Assembly (NCBI GenBank): GCA_031266855.1
Contig: JAISAF010000328.1
Location: 1-6,189, forward strand
DNA length: 6,189 nucleotides
Direction of reading: 5' to 3'
Origin: Spirochaetales bacterium
GTDB lineage: Bacteria; Spirochaetota; Spirochaetia; DTKZ01
In this document: one piece after another, positions 6,053 through 6,189 of the stretch
Numbering within the stretch: the stretch's first letter is position 1
How the letters are laid out: each line of letters begins with the position of its first letter
The notes under the pieces: model-generated
Database searches by the model: none
What the model was told of the DNA's origin: nothing
The model's input: the letters and a program-made list of their open reading frames with translations, nothing else
Translations under genes and position numbers: made by a program

Positions 6053-6189
6053 AAATATGGAACGTTTCCCAAAACCCATTTGTAATTTTAGTACGATTCG
6101 GAATTTTGGCGCATTTTTTGCGGCTAACGCCGCAAAAAACCGGGCTTTCCGCTCCAAGTCCTCGGATTTGCTTATGCAAATCCTGCGGG
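6049..6189 (+). other. Open frame running into the hairpin repeat; probably not a gene
   Basis: ATG 6049-6051 overlaps the TGA of the transglutaminase gene (6050-6052) and opens 47 codons to the right edge without a stop. It begins MKIWNVSQNPFVILVRFGIL and then runs through the repeat as QKTGLSAPSPRIC. The frame has no proper ribosome binding site (GGGG is about 13 nt away), and its second half is translated repeat. It may be a spurious frame, or a short peptide whose C-terminus was captured from the repeat; the true end lies outside the window. Confidence 0.2.
6114..6183 (-). repeat. Right, inverted copy of the two-hairpin repeat unit
   Basis: The unit has two hairpins. The first, 6114-6139, is TTTTTTGCGGC, loop TAAC, with an 11-bp stem. 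The second, 6164-6183, is GGATTTGC, loop TTAT, with an 8-bp stem. They enclose the linker, and 6132-6171 is the perfect reverse complement of 1208-1247. Relative to the left copy the loops differ and one stem has gained three base pairs. It begins 61 nt after the operon's stop codon. The first hairpin has T6 before and A6 after its GC core, so it lacks the trailing U-run of an intrinsic terminator on either strand. The copy may continue past the window edge. Confidence 0.85.

Noticed and set aside
6114..6139. Hairpin after the operon as a rho-independent terminator
   Set aside because: The GC core is preceded by T6 and followed by A6 and then CCGGGC, so no U-run follows the stem on either strand.

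Overview
The window looks like bacterial chromosome. The best guess is a spirochaete of the Treponema type, possibly one of the repeat-rich gut treponemes. This is an inference from three things: a MoxR / DUF58 / membrane-transglutaminase gene set, strongly G+T-rich coding strands, and intergenic DNA built from short palindromes and degenerate repeats. No rRNA, tRNA or taxon-specific marker is present, so the assignment is tentative.

Layout. Positions 2-172 are the 3' end of an unrecognised gene. Positions 173-720 are AT-rich and contain a decayed minus-strand gene (384-673): a good signal peptide in one frame continues in another frame as a beta-rich small secreted protein, as expected after a 1-nt deletion. 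Positions 725-1313 are a repeat mosaic with no convincing gene. It holds degenerate direct repeats of about 57 bp, a 12-bp inverted repeat, and a cluster of five near-perfect hairpins (1055-1258).

Positions 1349-6052 are a tight three-gene operon. It encodes a MoxR-type AAA+ ATPase (1349-2314), a DUF58 membrane protein (2325-3704) and a TgpA-like transglutaminase with eight predicted membrane segments (3701-6052). The first spacer is 10 nt and the second junction is a 4-nt ATGA overlap with a strong ribosome binding site. From what is known of such clusters, the ATPase probably acts as a chaperone or remodelling factor on the membrane partners, and the transglutaminase fold carries its Cys-His-Asp triad on the outer face of the cytoplasmic membrane, in cell-envelope maintenance. 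The same order is known in Pseudomonas aeruginosa (PA2875-PA2874-tgpA).

At the right end (6114-6183) a copy of the hairpin repeat returns in the opposite orientation. It shares a perfect 40-bp segment with the left copy, so the operon is bracketed by inverted copies of one repeat family whose hairpin tips have diverged while staying self-complementary. That repeat family is the least explained structure here. Third-codon-position base use also drifts strongly from T/G to C along the operon.
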